The translations under genes were made by a program, and so were the position numbers. DNA of 64,000 bases from Serratia sarumanii (lineage in GTDB: Bacteria; Pseudomonadota; Gammaproteobacteria; Enterobacterales; Enterobacteriaceae): NCBI RefSeq assembly GCF_029962605.1, contig NZ_CP124750.1:310001-374000 (forward strand). Direction: 5' to 3'. Under the pieces are notes generated by a model. It did not search any database, had not been told where the DNA came from, and was given only the letters and a program-made list of their open reading frames with translations. Shown here piece by piece: positions 8,870 through 17,533 of this stretch. Position 1 is the first letter of the stretch, and the number at the start of each line of letters is the position of its first letter.

Positions 8870-10126
8870 ATGAGTAGCAAACCCTCCATCCTGCTTGATT
8901 TTAGCCTGCTGAAAACCAACCGGGCTTTCCGCGCGGTATTCTGCGCGCGCTTTATCTCCATTGTGGCGCTGGGGCTGATGGCGATCGCCATCCCGGTGCA
9001 GATCCAGGCGCTGACCGGTTCCACCCTGCAGGTCGGGCTGGCGGTGACGCTGGCCGGCGGCGGCATGTTCGCCGGGCTGCTGATGGGAGGCGTATTGGCC
9101 GATCGCTATGAGCGGCGCCGGCTGATCCTGTTCGCGCGTTCCACCTGCGGCGTCGGCTTCGTCGGCCTGTGCCTCAACGCCCTATTGCCGTCGCCTTCGC
9201 TGGCGGCCATTTATCTGCTGGCGGTGTGGGACGGCTTCTTCGGCGCGGTGGGGGTGACGGCGCTGCTGGCGGCCACGCCGGCGCTGGTGGGCCGCGAAAA
9301 CATCGTGCAGGCAGGCGCCATCAGCATGCTGACGGTGCGCTTCGGCTCGATTCTTTCCCCGGCGATTGGCGGCCTGGTGATTGCCCATATGGGCATTGCC
9401 TGGAACTACGGCCTGGCGGCGTTTGGCACCCTGTTGACGCTGCTGCCGCTGCTGAGCCTGCCGCAGCTGATGCCGCCGCCGCAGCCGCGTGAACACCCGC
9501 TGCGCGCGTTGGCGGGCGGCTTCGCCTTCCTGTTCCAGAACAAGGTGATCGGCATGGTGGCGCTGATCGGCGCGCTGCTGACCATGGCCAGCGCGGTGCG
9601 CGTGCTGTACCCGGCGATGGCGGAGAGCTGGCACATCGACGCTGCCCACCTCGGCTATATGTACGCCGCCGTGCCGCTCGGCGCGGCCATCGGTGCGTTC
9701 ACCAGCGGGCGCGTGGCGCACGTGGCGCGCCCCGGCTGGGTGATGCTGCTGACGGCGATCGCGGCGTTCGCCGCCATTGGCCTGTTCGGCCTGATGCCGT
9801 GGTACAGCCTGGCGTTGCTGTGCCTGGTGGCGTTCGGCTACCTGAGCGCGCTGAACTCGCTGCTGCAATACGGCCTGATCCAGAGCCTGACGCCGGACAA
9901 CTTCCTCGGCCGCATCAACGGCCTGTGGACGGCGCAGAACGTGGTGGGCGATGCGCTGGGCGCATTATTGCTGGGGGCGATGGGCGCCTTCATGCTGCCG
10001 GCGATGAGCGCCAGCGGTTTCGGCTTCGGCGCGGCGGTGCTCGGCATCCTGTTGCTGTTCGCCATGACCGGTTTGCGCCAGGTCACGCTGCACAAACCGG
10101 AGCCGCAGCCCGCCACAGAAAAGTAG
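8870..10126 (+). CDS. entS: Enterobactin exporter EntS, MFS family
   Basis: This 418-aa inner-membrane protein has about 12 hydrophobic segments and is close to the E. coli EntS length of 416. The MFS loop motif appears as [13 protein letters not shown] at about 73-85. Family role: proton-driven export of the finished siderophore from the cytoplasm. It starts with [15 protein letters not shown]. It lies between entF and entC with its own Fur-type site upstream and a second one after it, so it is probably its own transcription unit. Confidence 0.9.
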   Translation: MSSKPSILLDFSLLKTNRAFRAVFCARFISIVALGLMAIAIPVQIQALTGSTLQVGLAVTLAGGGMFAGLLMGGVLADRYERRRLILFARSTCGVGFVGLCLNALLPSPSLAAIYLLAVWDGFFGAVGVTALLAATPALVGRENIVQAGAISMLTVRFGSILSPAIGGLVIAHMGIAWNYGLAAFGTLLTLLPLLSLPQLMPPPQPREHPLRALAGGFAFLFQNKVIGMVALIGALLTMASAVRVLYPAMAESWHIDAAHLGYMYAAVPLGAAIGAFTSGRVAHVARPGWVMLLTAIAAFAAIGLFGLMPWYSLALLCLVAFGYLSALNSLLQYGLIQSLTPDNFLGRINGLWTAQNVVGDALGALLLGAMGAFMLPAMSASGFGFGAAVLGILLLFAMTGLRQVTLHKPEPQPATEK

Positions 10127-10282
10127 TCGAACGCGTTAAGACAACGCTGTGGGATCAAATAGCAATGCTTATCATCGGCATGCGTAAAACCCACAGCGTT
10201 TATGTCATGATTTCGAAATGAAAGAAGTGCTTACGTTTATTGACATAGCAAATATCGGCGAGTAATTTAGCGCGGAATTAAC

Positions 10283-10301
10283 TCAAATGATAATCATTAT
10301 T
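10283..10301. promoter_or_regulatory. Strong Fur box upstream of entC
   Basis: This is the best Fur match in the window: AATGATAATCATTAT forms an uninterrupted run, giving 15 of 19 consensus positions. It lies about 40 nt before the entC start codon, in position to block the promoter of entC-entE-entB under iron-replete conditions. Confidence 0.85.
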
Positions 10302-10338
10302 ATATTGGTTATCACTTCAAATCCTTGAGGGCGAAGCG

Positions 10339-11544
10339 ATGGATACTGCCGTGAACGACATCAATCGAAAGGAAATGCAGGAGCGCGAAGAACACCGGTT
10401 CGCCGCTGATTTTTCTCCGGCGTCGGGCTTCTTCTTTACCTCTCCTTTCCGCAGCTTGACCACCACCGGTTGTTTCAGCCGCATTCGCCTGCCGGCCGCA
10501 GACGGCGCCGACCTGAACGGCGAGTTCCAGCGCAGCGTACGGCAGGCGTTTGCCGAGGCCCGGCAGGCCGGTATCAAAAAACCGCTGCTGTGCGGCGCCA
10601 TCCCGTTCGATACCCGGCAGCCTTCGGCGCTGTTTATTCCGCAGCAGAGCCGCTGGTTCGATCGCGCCGCCTTTATGGCCGGCGTTCGGCCGCCGGCGAA
10701 CGGCCCTGAACTGGCCGGCGTGACGGAGCTGCCGCCGCAGCAGCCGTTTATGAACATGGTCAGCGACGCCGTCGACGCGATGAAGGCCGGCGAACTGGAT
10801 AAAGTGGTGCTGTCGCGCCTGCTGGAGATCGAAACGCGCCAGCCGGTGGATCGCCATGCGCTGATGGCGCGCGTGATTGCCCAGAACCCGCACGGTTTCC
10901 ATTTCCATGTGCCGCTGGAGCAGGGCGCGCTGTTGGGCGCCAGCCCGGAGCTGCTGCTACGCCAGGACGGCGGCCGTTTCTATTCCAACCCGCTGGCCGG
11001 TTCCGCCCGGCGCGAGGCCGACCCGCAGCGCGATCGCGAAGTGGGAGAGCGGCTGATGGCCTCGGCGAAAGATCGCCACGAGCATCGCATCGTCACCGAA
11101 AGCATGCGTGACGTGCTGGCCGGCCGCTGCCGTTACCTGAACGTGCCGCACACCCCTGAATTGTTGACCACCACGACGCTGTGGCATCTCTCTACGCCGA
11201 TCGACGGCGAGGCGGCGTCTCCAGACGAAAATGCCCTGTCGCTGGCCTGCCTGCTGCACCCGACGCCGGCGCTGTGCGGCATGCCGACGGCCGAGGCGCA
11301 CGCCCTGATCGGCAAGCTGGAGCCGTTCGATCGCGGCCTGTTCGGCGGCATCGTCGGCTGGTGCGACGACGAAGGCAACGGCGAGTGGGTAGTGACTATC
11401 CGCTGTGGCACCGTTGACGGCAACCGGGTGCGGCTGTTCGCCGGCGCCGGCATCGTGGAAGACTCTTCACCCGAATCTGAATGGCATGAAACAGGCACCA
11501 AACTCAGCACCATTCTGCGTGCCTTTGGTATGAATCAAGGATAA
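10339..11544 (+). CDS. entC: Isochorismate synthase EntC
   Basis: This 401-aa chorismate-utilising enzyme converts chorismate to isochorismate, the first step to 2,3-dihydroxybenzoate. Family signatures are [12 protein letters not shown] near 155, GASPELLL near 200, and the C-terminal active-site block [12 protein letters not shown] followed by [12 protein letters not shown]. The start is preceded by TTGAGGG. It heads an operon with entE, 7 nt downstream, and entB, and the strong Fur box sits just upstream. Confidence 0.93.
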   Translation: MDTAVNDINRKEMQEREEHRFAADFSPASGFFFTSPFRSLTTTGCFSRIRLPAADGADLNGEFQRSVRQAFAEARQAGIKKPLLCGAIPFDTRQPSALFIPQQSRWFDRAAFMAGVRPPANGPELAGVTELPPQQPFMNMVSDAVDAMKAGELDKVVLSRLLEIETRQPVDRHALMARVIAQNPHGFHFHVPLEQGALLGASPELLLRQDGGRFYSNPLAGSARREADPQRDREVGERLMASAKDRHEHRIVTESMRDVLAGRCRYLNVPHTPELLTTTTLWHLSTPIDGEAASPDENALSLACLLHPTPALCGMPTAEAHALIGKLEPFDRGLFGGIVGWCDDEGNGEWVVTIRCGTVDGNRVRLFAGAGIVEDSSPESEWHETGTKLSTILRAFGMNQG

Positions 11545-11551
11545 CGACAAG

Positions 11552-13180
11552 ATGAGCATTGCCTTTACCCCCTGGCCGGCGGAGTTCGCCAGCCGCTATC
11601 GCGAACGCGGCTACTGGACTGACAAGCCGCTGACCGAGATCCTCGATCGCCAGGCCAACAACGACGCCCCGGCGATTATCGACGCCCAGGGCAGCCTGAC
11701 CTACCGCGAGCTGCAGCAGCGCGCCGATCGCCTGGCGGCCGCTCTGCTGCGCCGCGGCGTGAAATCCGGCGACACCGCGTTGGTCCAGCTGGGCAACGTG
11801 GCGGAGTTTTATATCGTGTTCTTCGCGCTGCTGAAAATTGGCGTGGCGCCGGTCAACGCGCTGTTCAGCCATCAGCGCAGCGAGCTGAACGCCTATGCCG
11901 AGCAGATCAAACCGGCGCTGCTGATCGCCGATCGCCAGCACGGGCTGTTTGCCGACGATCAATTCCTGAACGCCTTCCGCGATGCGCATCCTTCGCTGCG
12001 GGTTGTGGCGCTGCGCAGCCAGCCCGAGGGTGAACTGGCGCTAGCCGCCTGGCTGGACGAGGCGAGCGACGGTTTTGTCGCGCAGCCTTCCGCGGCCGAT
12101 CAGGTGGCGTTCTTCCAGCTTTCCGGCGGCAGCACCGGCACGCCGAAGCTGATCCCGCGCACTCACAACGACTACTACTACAGCATTCGCCGCAGCGTGG
12201 AGATCTGCCGTTTCGACGCGCAGACCCGCTATCTGTGCGCGCTGCCGGTGGCGCACAACTACCCGATGAGTTCGCCGGGCGTGCTGGGCGTGTTTTATGG
12301 CGCCGGGCTGGTGGTGTTCGCCGCCGATCCGGACGCCGGGCAGTGCTTCCGCCTGATCGAACAGCACCAAATCAACGTGACGGCGCTGGTACCGCCGGCG
12401 GTCACGCTGTGGCTGCAGGCGATCGAAGAGTGGGGCGGCAATGCCCAGCTCGCCAGCCTGAAACTGCTGCAGGTGGGCGGCGCCAAGCTGGGCGAGACGC
12501 TGGCGGCGCGCATTCAGAACGAAATCGGCTGCCAACTGCAGCAGGTGTTCGGCATGGCGGAAGGGCTGGTGAACTACACCCGGCTGGACGACGACGAACG
12601 CCACATCCTGACGACGCAAGGGCGGCCGATGTCGCCGGACGATGAAGTGTGGGTGGCGGATGACGACGGCAATCCGTTGCCGGCGGGCGAGGTCGGGCGG
12701 TTGATGACGCGCGGGCCTTATACCTTCCGCGGTTACTACCAGAGCCCGGCGCACAACGCCGACGCCTTCGACGCCGACGGTTTCTACTGCTCCGGCGATC
12801 TGATCAGCATCAGCGAAGACGGCTACATCACCGTGCAGGGGCGGCAGAAAGACCAGATCAACCGCGGCGGGGAAAAGATCGCCGCCGAGGAGATCGAGAA
12901 TCTGCTGCTGCGTCATCCGGACGTGATCAACGCCGCGCTGGTGTCGATGCCGGACGCGCTGATGGGGGAGAAGAGCTGCGCCTATATCATCGCCAACGCG
13001 CCGCTGAAGCCGGTGGTGCTGCGTCGCCACCTGCGCGAGCAGGGCGTGGCGGACTTCAAACTGCCGGATCGCTTTATTCAGGTGGACAGCCTGCCGCTGA
13101 CCCCGGTCGGCAAAGTGGACAAAAAACGGCTGCGCCAGCAGCTCGACGCGCAACTACAGACTCAGGCTCAGGGAGATTAA
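11552..13180 (+). CDS. entE: 2,3-dihydroxybenzoate-AMP ligase EntE
   Basis: This 542-aa stand-alone adenylating enzyme activates DHB with ATP and loads it on the aryl-carrier domain of EntB. The core ATP motif is [19 protein letters not shown] at about 190-208. The signature [15 protein letters not shown] and the late-domain motif [14 protein letters not shown] are present, and the catalytic Lys is in TPVGKVDKK near the end. It starts 7 nt after entC and ends 3 nt before entB, so the three are translated from one message. The length matches EntE/DhbE. Confidence 0.95.
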   Translation: MSIAFTPWPAEFASRYRERGYWTDKPLTEILDRQANNDAPAIIDAQGSLTYRELQQRADRLAAALLRRGVKSGDTALVQLGNVAEFYIVFFALLKIGVAPVNALFSHQRSELNAYAEQIKPALLIADRQHGLFADDQFLNAFRDAHPSLRVVALRSQPEGELALAAWLDEASDGFVAQPSAADQVAFFQLSGGSTGTPKLIPRTHNDYYYSIRRSVEICRFDAQTRYLCALPVAHNYPMSSPGVLGVFYGAGLVVFAADPDAGQCFRLIEQHQINVTALVPPAVTLWLQAIEEWGGNAQLASLKLLQVGGAKLGETLAARIQNEIGCQLQQVFGMAEGLVNYTRLDDDERHILTTQGRPMSPDDEVWVADDDGNPLPAGEVGRLMTRGPYTFRGYYQSPAHNADAFDADGFYCSGDLISISEDGYITVQGRQKDQINRGGEKIAAEEIENLLLRHPDVINAALVSMPDALMGEKSCAYIIANAPLKPVVLRRHLREQGVADFKLPDRFIQVDSLPLTPVGKVDKKRLRQQLDAQLQTQAQGD

Positions 13181-13183
13181 TCG

Positions 13184-14044
13184 ATGGCCATTCCAAAACT
13201 TAATGACTACGCGCTGCCGACGGCGGACGAACTGCCGCAAAATAAAGTCACCTGGCAGGTAGAACCGCAGCGCGCCGCGCTGCTGATCCACGACATGCAG
13301 CAGTATTTCCTCAATTTCTGGGGCGAAGACAGCGCGCTGATTAAACAGGTGGTGGAGAACATCGCCAACCTGCGCCGCTACTGCAAACAGCAGGGCATTC
13401 CGGTGTTCTATACCGCGCAGCCGAACCAGCAGAGCGATGAAGATCGCGCGCTGTTGAACGACATGTGGGGGCCGGGCCTGAACAAACACCCTGAGCAGCA
13501 GGCGGTGACCGCCGCGCTGGCGCCGGACGAAGACGACACGGTGCTGGTGAAATGGCGCTACAGCGCCTTCCACCGCTCGCCGCTGCAGGAGATCCTGCAG
13601 GAGTCCGGCCGCGATCAGCTGATTATCTGCGGCGTGTATGCGCACATCGGCTGCCTGACCACCGCCATCGACGCCTTCATGCGCAATATCCAGCCGTTCA
13701 TGGTGGCCGACGGCCTGGCGGACTTCTCGCGCGACGAACACCTGATGGCGCTGCGTTACACCGCCGGCCGATGCGGCCGGGTGGTGACCACCGCGTCTCT
13801 GTTGCCGGCTGCCGGTATCGCCAGCATCGATGCGCTGCGTCAGCAGATCCTGCCGCTGCTTGACGAAGACAGCGAAGACATGGGCAACGATGAGAACCTG
13901 ATCGATTACGGCCTGGATTCGGTGCGCATCATGGAGCTGGCGACCCGTTGGCGCAAGATCCGCGGCGACATCGACTTTATCGCGCTGGCGCGCAACCCGA
14001 CCATCGATAGCTGGTGGGCGCTGCTTTCCGAAGAGAAAGCCTGA
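13184..14044 (+). CDS. entB: Isochorismatase / aryl carrier protein EntB
   Basis: This bifunctional 286-aa protein has two parts. The N-terminal isochorismatase domain (about 1-205) hydrolyses isochorismate to 2,3-dihydro-DHB, with [16 protein letters not shown] and [16 protein letters not shown] as family blocks. The C-terminal aryl carrier domain carries [12 protein letters not shown] with the phosphopantetheine Ser at 246. The product still needs EntA (dihydro-DHB dehydrogenase) to become DHB. In E. coli entA follows entB directly, but here the next gene is a YncE-like beta-propeller. Confidence 0.95.
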   Translation: MAIPKLNDYALPTADELPQNKVTWQVEPQRAALLIHDMQQYFLNFWGEDSALIKQVVENIANLRRYCKQQGIPVFYTAQPNQQSDEDRALLNDMWGPGLNKHPEQQAVTAALAPDEDDTVLVKWRYSAFHRSPLQEILQESGRDQLIICGVYAHIGCLTTAIDAFMRNIQPFMVADGLADFSRDEHLMALRYTAGRCGRVVTTASLLPAAGIASIDALRQQILPLLDEDSEDMGNDENLIDYGLDSVRIMELATRWRKIRGDIDFIALARNPTIDSWWALLSEEKA

Positions 14045-14060
14045 TTTTAATAACGAAAGA

Positions 14061-14080
14061 GGGCGGCCGAGCGGCCGCCC
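14061..14080 (+). other. Perfect GC hairpin after entB
   Basis: The stem GGGCGGCC/GGCCGCCC follows the entB stop by 16 nt. There is no T-run after it, so it is more likely an mRNA-stabilising or attenuating hairpin between entB and the downstream beta-propeller gene than a full terminator. Confidence 0.55.
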
Positions 14081-14104
14081 CGTTGGCTCTATAAGGAGAT
14101 TTCG

Positions 14105-15169
14105 ATGAATACTTTGATCACCAAGGGAAAACGTGCGGCATTTCCGCTGATGCTGCTGTCCACGCTGTTGTTCTCCAACTCGTTGCTGGCGCAGACCGCG
14201 CCGGAAGTGCTGCGCAAGCCGGTTGGCAAGGGCGCCTATGAAATGGCCTACAGCCCGAGCGAGAACGCGCTCTACCTGGCGACGTCGCAGAGCCGCAAGT
14301 TGGACAAGGGCGGCATCGTTTACCGTCTGGATCCGACCACGCTGGACGTGACCCAAATTATCCATAACGACATCAAGCCGTTCGGCGCCGCCGTCAACGC
14401 CAAGACCGGCACGCTGTTCTTCGGCAACACCGTCAATAACTCGGTGACCGCCATCGACGCCAAGACCGGCGACGTGAAAGGCCGTCTGGTGCTGGACGCG
14501 CGTAAGCGTTCCGAGACCGTCAAGCCGCTGGCACCGCGCGAACTGGTAGCGGATGCCGACAGCGATACCCTGTACATCACCGGGCTGGGTGAATCCAGTG
14601 TGGTGTGGGTGGTGGACGGTAAGGATCTGACCCTGCGCGCCACCGTGACCGACACCGGCAAATACGGCACCGGCCTGGCGCTGGACGCCGCCGCCAAGCG
14701 CCTGTACGTCACCAACGCCGACGGCGAACTGGTGACCATCGACACCCAATCCAACAAGGTGCTGTCGCGCAAGAAGCTGGATGAGTCCAAAGAGCACTTC
14801 TTCCTGAACATCAGCTTGGATACCGCTACCCATCGCGCGTTCATCACCGATTCCAAGCAGCCGCAGGTGCTGGTGGTGGATACCCGCAACGGCAACATCC
14901 TGAGCAAGATCGACGTGCCGGAATCGCTGGCGGTGCTGTTCAACCCGGCGCGCAATGAAGTTTACGTCACCCATCGCCAGGCGGGCGAAGTGAGCGTAAT
15001 CGACGCCAAGAGCTACAAGGTGCTGAACACCATCAAGACGCCGACCCACCCGAACAGCCTGGCGCTGTCGCCGGACGGCCAGACGCTGTACGTCAGCGTC
15101 AAGCAGGCTTCCAGCCGCGAGAAAGAAGCCACCGCGCCGGACGACGTGATCCGCGTAGCGCTGAAATAA
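14105..15169 (+). CDS. YncE-like periplasmic beta-propeller protein
   Basis: This 354-aa protein starts with a signal peptide (hydrophobic PLMLLSTLLFSNSLLA, cleavage near residue 30). It is followed by about seven YVTN-type beta-propeller blades such as ALYLATSQSRK, KRLYVTNADGELVTID and NEVYVTHRQAGEVSVIDAK. A good AAGGAG ribosome site precedes the ATG. It lies 60 nt after entB and is likely co-expressed with the siderophore operon. YncE of E. coli is secreted to the periplasm, is iron-responsive and has no settled function; a DNA-binding activity has been reported for it. A paralogue ends at 536, so the locus is bracketed by two family members. Confidence 0.85.
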   Translation: MNTLITKGKRAAFPLMLLSTLLFSNSLLAQTAPEVLRKPVGKGAYEMAYSPSENALYLATSQSRKLDKGGIVYRLDPTTLDVTQIIHNDIKPFGAAVNAKTGTLFFGNTVNNSVTAIDAKTGDVKGRLVLDARKRSETVKPLAPRELVADADSDTLYITGLGESSVVWVVDGKDLTLRATVTDTGKYGTGLALDAAAKRLYVTNADGELVTIDTQSNKVLSRKKLDESKEHFFLNISLDTATHRAFITDSKQPQVLVVDTRNGNILSKIDVPESLAVLFNPARNEVYVTHRQAGEVSVIDAKSYKVLNTIKTPTHPNSLALSPDGQTLYVSVKQASSREKEATAPDDVIRVALK

Positions 15170-15194
15170 TCCCGCTCAGGGTAAGCGCACACCG

Positions 15195-15228
15195 AACAGG
15201 CGAAGCGGCGACGCTCCGCCTGTTTTTT
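15195..15228 (+). terminator. Intrinsic terminator after the yncE-like gene
   Basis: AACAGGCG pairs with CGCCTGTT around a GC-rich inner part, and eight T follow. It closes the siderophore region before the yjdF-like gene. Confidence 0.85.
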
Positions 15229-15290
15229 TTCGCCCCAGGATCTGCGGTATAAAGTGTGCATTGATCCGTTAACCCGAAGGAACGTTGGTT

Positions 15291-15911
15291 ATGCCCGCCT
15301 CGCGTACCCCGCTGTTGTTGTTCGTTATCACCCTGCTGCTGCTGGCCGTGTTGATCCACAGCGGCATCCGCCCTTACGATCGCACCACCTGGCTGATGGA
15401 GGTGGCGCCGGTTTTGATCGCCTTGCCGCTGCTGTGGCTGACCCATCGCCGTTATCCGCTGACGCCGCTGCTCTACACGCTGATTTTCTTCCATGCGCTG
15501 ATCCTGATTTTCGGCGGCATGTACAGCTACGCCCGCGTACCGCTGGGGTTTGAGGTGCAGCAGTGGCTGGATCTTGGCCGCAACCCATACGACAAACTGG
15601 GGCATTTCTTCCAGGGATTGGTGCCGGCGCTGGTGGCGCGCGAGATCCTCCAGCGCGGCGGCTATGTGCAGGGCCGCAAGATGCTGGGCTTTGTGGTGTG
15701 CTGCATCGCGCTGGCCATCAGCGCCGTTTACGAGCTGATCGAGTGGTGGGCGGCGCTGGCGCTGGGCCAGGGCGCCGACGAGTTTCTCGGCACCCAGGGT
15801 GACCCGTGGGATACCCAGTCCGACATGTTCTGCGCCTTGCTCGGCGCGCTATGCGGTTTGCTGCTGTTCGCCGGTTGGCAAGACCGGCAAATTCGCCGCC
15901 TGTGTCGATAA
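15291..15911 (+). CDS. yjdF: DUF2238 inner-membrane protein, YjdF type
   Basis: This 206-aa polytopic membrane protein has about six hydrophobic segments. It contains the family-typical central block of conserved polar residues, GRNPYDKLGHFFQG, and a later GDPWDTQSDM segment. I took the ATG at 15291, which has GAAGGA 10 nt upstream, over an in-frame TTG at 15285. No biochemical function is established for the family. It forms a single transcription unit after the preceding terminator. Confidence 0.8.
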   Translation: MPASRTPLLLFVITLLLLAVLIHSGIRPYDRTTWLMEVAPVLIALPLLWLTHRRYPLTPLLYTLIFFHALILIFGGMYSYARVPLGFEVQQWLDLGRNPYDKLGHFFQGLVPALVAREILQRGGYVQGRKMLGFVVCCIALAISAVYELIEWWAALALGQGADEFLGTQGDPWDTQSDMFCALLGALCGLLLFAGWQDRQIRRLCR

Positions 15912-16009
15912 ATCTTGGTAACAAAGGCGTGGTTGGAGGGGGCTGCATTTAATCGCGTTTACCGCCGGTTCAGCGTATTTGTGCTATATCACTGGTTCGG
16001 AGCGGCTGT

Positions 16010-16450
16010 TTGAATGCGAGACTGAGTTTGATCATTACCCCCTTATCCCGAAAAGCGTACGCAGTATGGATGTCGTTAACGATAGTGCTCAGCTTTGCGT
16101 GGCTAAATCTTTTGGATCTCTATAACAACGACACGTTGTTCTTTCAGAAGTTAACGATTTCCGTCATCAATAACACCTCGTTCGCCGATGTCGTCGCCTC
16201 TTACCTGAGACTGATTCTGTATCTGCCTTTCGGGCTGTTGGCGATCGTGTTGACGCTGTTGTTTTGCGCCCGGCGGCTATGCGATACCCGGTTCTTTGTG
16301 CTCGCTTGGCCGATTTCTCTGGCGGTCTTCTTGGTCTTTTGGTTTGTTAATGTCGCTTTCCCCGGACATCTCAATCTGGTGTTGGTCGCTAAATCTTGCG
16401 TACTGGCACTGATTGGGCTGGTTCCGCCGAGGAAACGAGAGGCCGAATAA
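16010..16450 (+). CDS. Unrecognised small membrane protein
   Basis: This is a 146-aa ORF with four likely membrane segments (about 17-35, 64-86, 96-115 and 120-138) and a short basic C-terminus PPRKREAE. I do not recognise a family. The TTG at 16010 has GGAG 7 nt upstream; the first in-frame ATG (residue 21) would remove part of the first membrane segment. Its codon choice is less GC-rich than its neighbours, which fits acquisition or weak expression. The last two codons and the stop lie inside the direct repeat next to tRNA-Phe. It could be a remnant cargo gene of an element once inserted there. Confidence 0.55.
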   Translation: MNARLSLIITPLSRKAYAVWMSLTIVLSFAWLNLLDLYNNDTLFFQKLTISVINNTSFADVVASYLRLILYLPFGLLAIVLTLLFCARRLCDTRFFVLAWPISLAVFLVFWFVNVAFPGHLNLVLVAKSCVLALIGLVPPRKREAE

Positions 16451-16540
16451 TCGAACGCAGTTCGATGAAGAGTCCGTACCCAGAAAGCGAAAAACCCGCC
16501 GTTTGGGCGGGTTCTTCTAAATAGGGCGACCGGACTCGGA
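16441..16540. repeat. Direct repeat copy 1: degenerate tRNA-Phe 3' end plus terminator
   Basis: This roughly 100-bp copy is near-identical to 16602-16699. It starts GGCCGAATAATCGAACGCAG and runs through an AACCCGCC/GGCGGGTT hairpin to CGGACTCGGA. The right end resembles the last 17 bases of tRNA-Phe, with changes next to the CCA end (AGGGCGACC instead of TGGTGCCC). No tRNA body follows, so it is a scar rather than a gene. Confidence 0.85.
16490..16515 (-). terminator. Terminator hairpin inside repeat copy 1
   Basis: AACCCGCC pairs with GGCGGGTT, and an A-run on its left gives T residues on the minus transcript. It is the counterpart of the tRNA-Phe terminator at 16650-16675 and can also stop plus-strand reading from the small membrane gene. 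Confidence 0.7.
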
Positions 16541-16601
16541 CAACCGGCGTCTGCGCCGCGTTGAACAGCGCTTCAGCGTTGGTCCGCAGGGTGAGGCCTT
16601 T

Positions 16602-16699
16602 GGCCGAATAATCGAACGCAGTTCGATGGAGAGTCCGTATCCCGGAAAGCGAAAAACCCGCCATAGGCGGGTTTTCTAAATATGGTGCCCGGACTCGGA
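16602..16699. repeat. Direct repeat copy 2: tRNA-Phe 3' end plus its terminator
   Basis: This is the intact copy, ending with the last 17 bases of the functional tRNA-Phe. It differs from copy 1 by a few substitutions and a small loop-length change. About 61 bp of unrelated sequence separates the copies. Duplication of a tRNA 3' end is the usual trace of integration at an att site, or of an unequal tandem duplication. Confidence 0.85.
16650..16675 (-). terminator. Intrinsic terminator of tRNA-Phe
   Basis: On the minus strand AACCCGCC-TAT-GGCGGGTT is followed by TTTC. It lies 8 nt past the CCA end of the tRNA. Confidence 0.8.
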
Positions 16700-16758
16700 A
16701 TCGAACCAAGGACACGGGGATTTTCAATCCCCTGCTCTACCGACTGAGCTATCCGGGC
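16683..16758 (-). tRNA. pheT-type tRNA-Phe: tRNA-Phe (GAA)
   Basis: This 76-nt gene includes an encoded CCA. On the minus strand it starts GCCCGGATAGCTCAG. The anticodon stem-loop GGGGATTGAAAATCCCC contains GAA, the T-loop is GGTTCGATTCC, and the acceptor stem closes with CCGGGCACCA. All arms pair as in the E. coli gene. Confidence 0.97.
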
Positions 16759-16768
16759 AACGGGCAGC

Positions 16769-16797
16769 ATTAAACCGTATTGGCCGATGGCCGTCAA
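16769..16797 (-). promoter_or_regulatory. Promoter of tRNA-Phe
   Basis: On the minus strand, TTGACG (-35) and TTTAAT (-10) are 17 nt apart. A GC-rich discriminator GCTGCCCG precedes the tRNA start, as is typical of stringently controlled stable-RNA promoters. Confidence 0.75.
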
Positions 16798-16850
16798 CGG
16801 CTTTATGCATGAAAGGCGTTAAAACGCGTCCGGTTGCTGGCTTTTCAGGC

Positions 16851-16873
16851 AAAGGGCGCAAAAATTGCGCCTG
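16851..16873 (-). terminator. Possible terminator after yjdC
   Basis: GGCGCAA pairs with TTGCGCC, and on the minus strand it is followed by CCTTTG. The T-run is weak. It lies about 50 nt after the yjdC stop. Confidence 0.5.
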
Positions 16874-16918
16874 TTCAGGCTATCTCCTTGGGCTGGCGGC
16901 GCCGCAAGCGCGGCTCGC

Positions 16919-17494
16919 CTAGCTTAGCGCCCCGTTGCGGCGGCACTGCGCCACCTGCAAGATGTCTTCCGCCAGCCGTTTGGCGACCGATACGTCCTGG
17001 AGCTGGCGTTTTACCAGCAGTTTGCTCAGGCAGCCTTCCTGAATCAATTCCATTTGCTGCGCCACCATGTCGGCGTCGTCGGCGTCCATTTCGCGCAGCA
17101 GTTCGCGGGTCAGCTCCAGCGAGGTCAGCTTTTGCTGCTCCGCCAGTTGGTGGATCGGATGATCCGTTTCCGGGAAAAAGCTGCAGGCGGCGATAAACAG
17201 GCAGCCGGGATAGCGGTCGTGTTGCACGTATTCCGCCAGCACGTCATAGCGCGCCAGCAGTTTTTGCTGCGGGCTCAGGTTTTCATCCAGCAGCAGCTGG
17301 CGTCGCCAGGTGTCGATCTGTTGGCCGTGGTAGCGCAGGCAGTCGTACAGCAGCGCTTCGCGATCCGGCCAGAACCGTTTGAGATCGCCGGGCTGAACGT
17401 CGAGTTTTTCCGCCAGCATCTCTAATGTGGCGGTCGCCAGGCCCTGTTGTTCCAACAGGCCCAGCGCGGTATCAAGGACGTGTTCACGTTGCAC
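16919..17494 (-). CDS. yjdC: TetR-family transcriptional regulator YjdC
   Basis: This 191-aa protein has an N-terminal TetR helix-turn-helix at about 5-50 ([20 protein letters not shown] and the recognition-helix region [18 protein letters not shown]). A helical ligand-binding domain follows, with [15 protein letters not shown]. It lies 39 nt downstream of dsbD on the same strand, as in E. coli, giving cutA-dsbD-yjdC. Its target and ligand are not known. The Cys in the effector domain (Cys-98 and Cys-103, approximately) might allow redox sensing given the dsbD linkage, but that is a guess. Confidence 0.85.
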   Translation of the reverse strand: MQREHVLDTALGLLEQQGLATATLEMLAEKLDVQPGDLKRFWPDREALLYDCLRYHGQQIDTWRRQLLLDENLSPQQKLLARYDVLAEYVQHDRYPGCLFIAACSFFPETDHPIHQLAEQQKLTSLELTRELLREMDADDADMVAQQMELIQEGCLSKLLVKRQLQDVSVAKRLAEDILQVAQCRRNGALS

Positions 17495-17533
17495 TTGTGC
17501 TTCCTCCCATTCGCTTCCGATCTTCAGTGTCAG

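Noticed and set aside
14061-14080. GC hairpin after entB as a terminator
   Set aside because: No T-run follows on either strand, so it was listed as a hairpin and not as a terminator.
16389-16797. Minus-strand frames through the tRNA-Phe repeats
   Set aside because: They read through a tRNA and terminators, and their repeated peptide text only reflects the DNA direct repeat.
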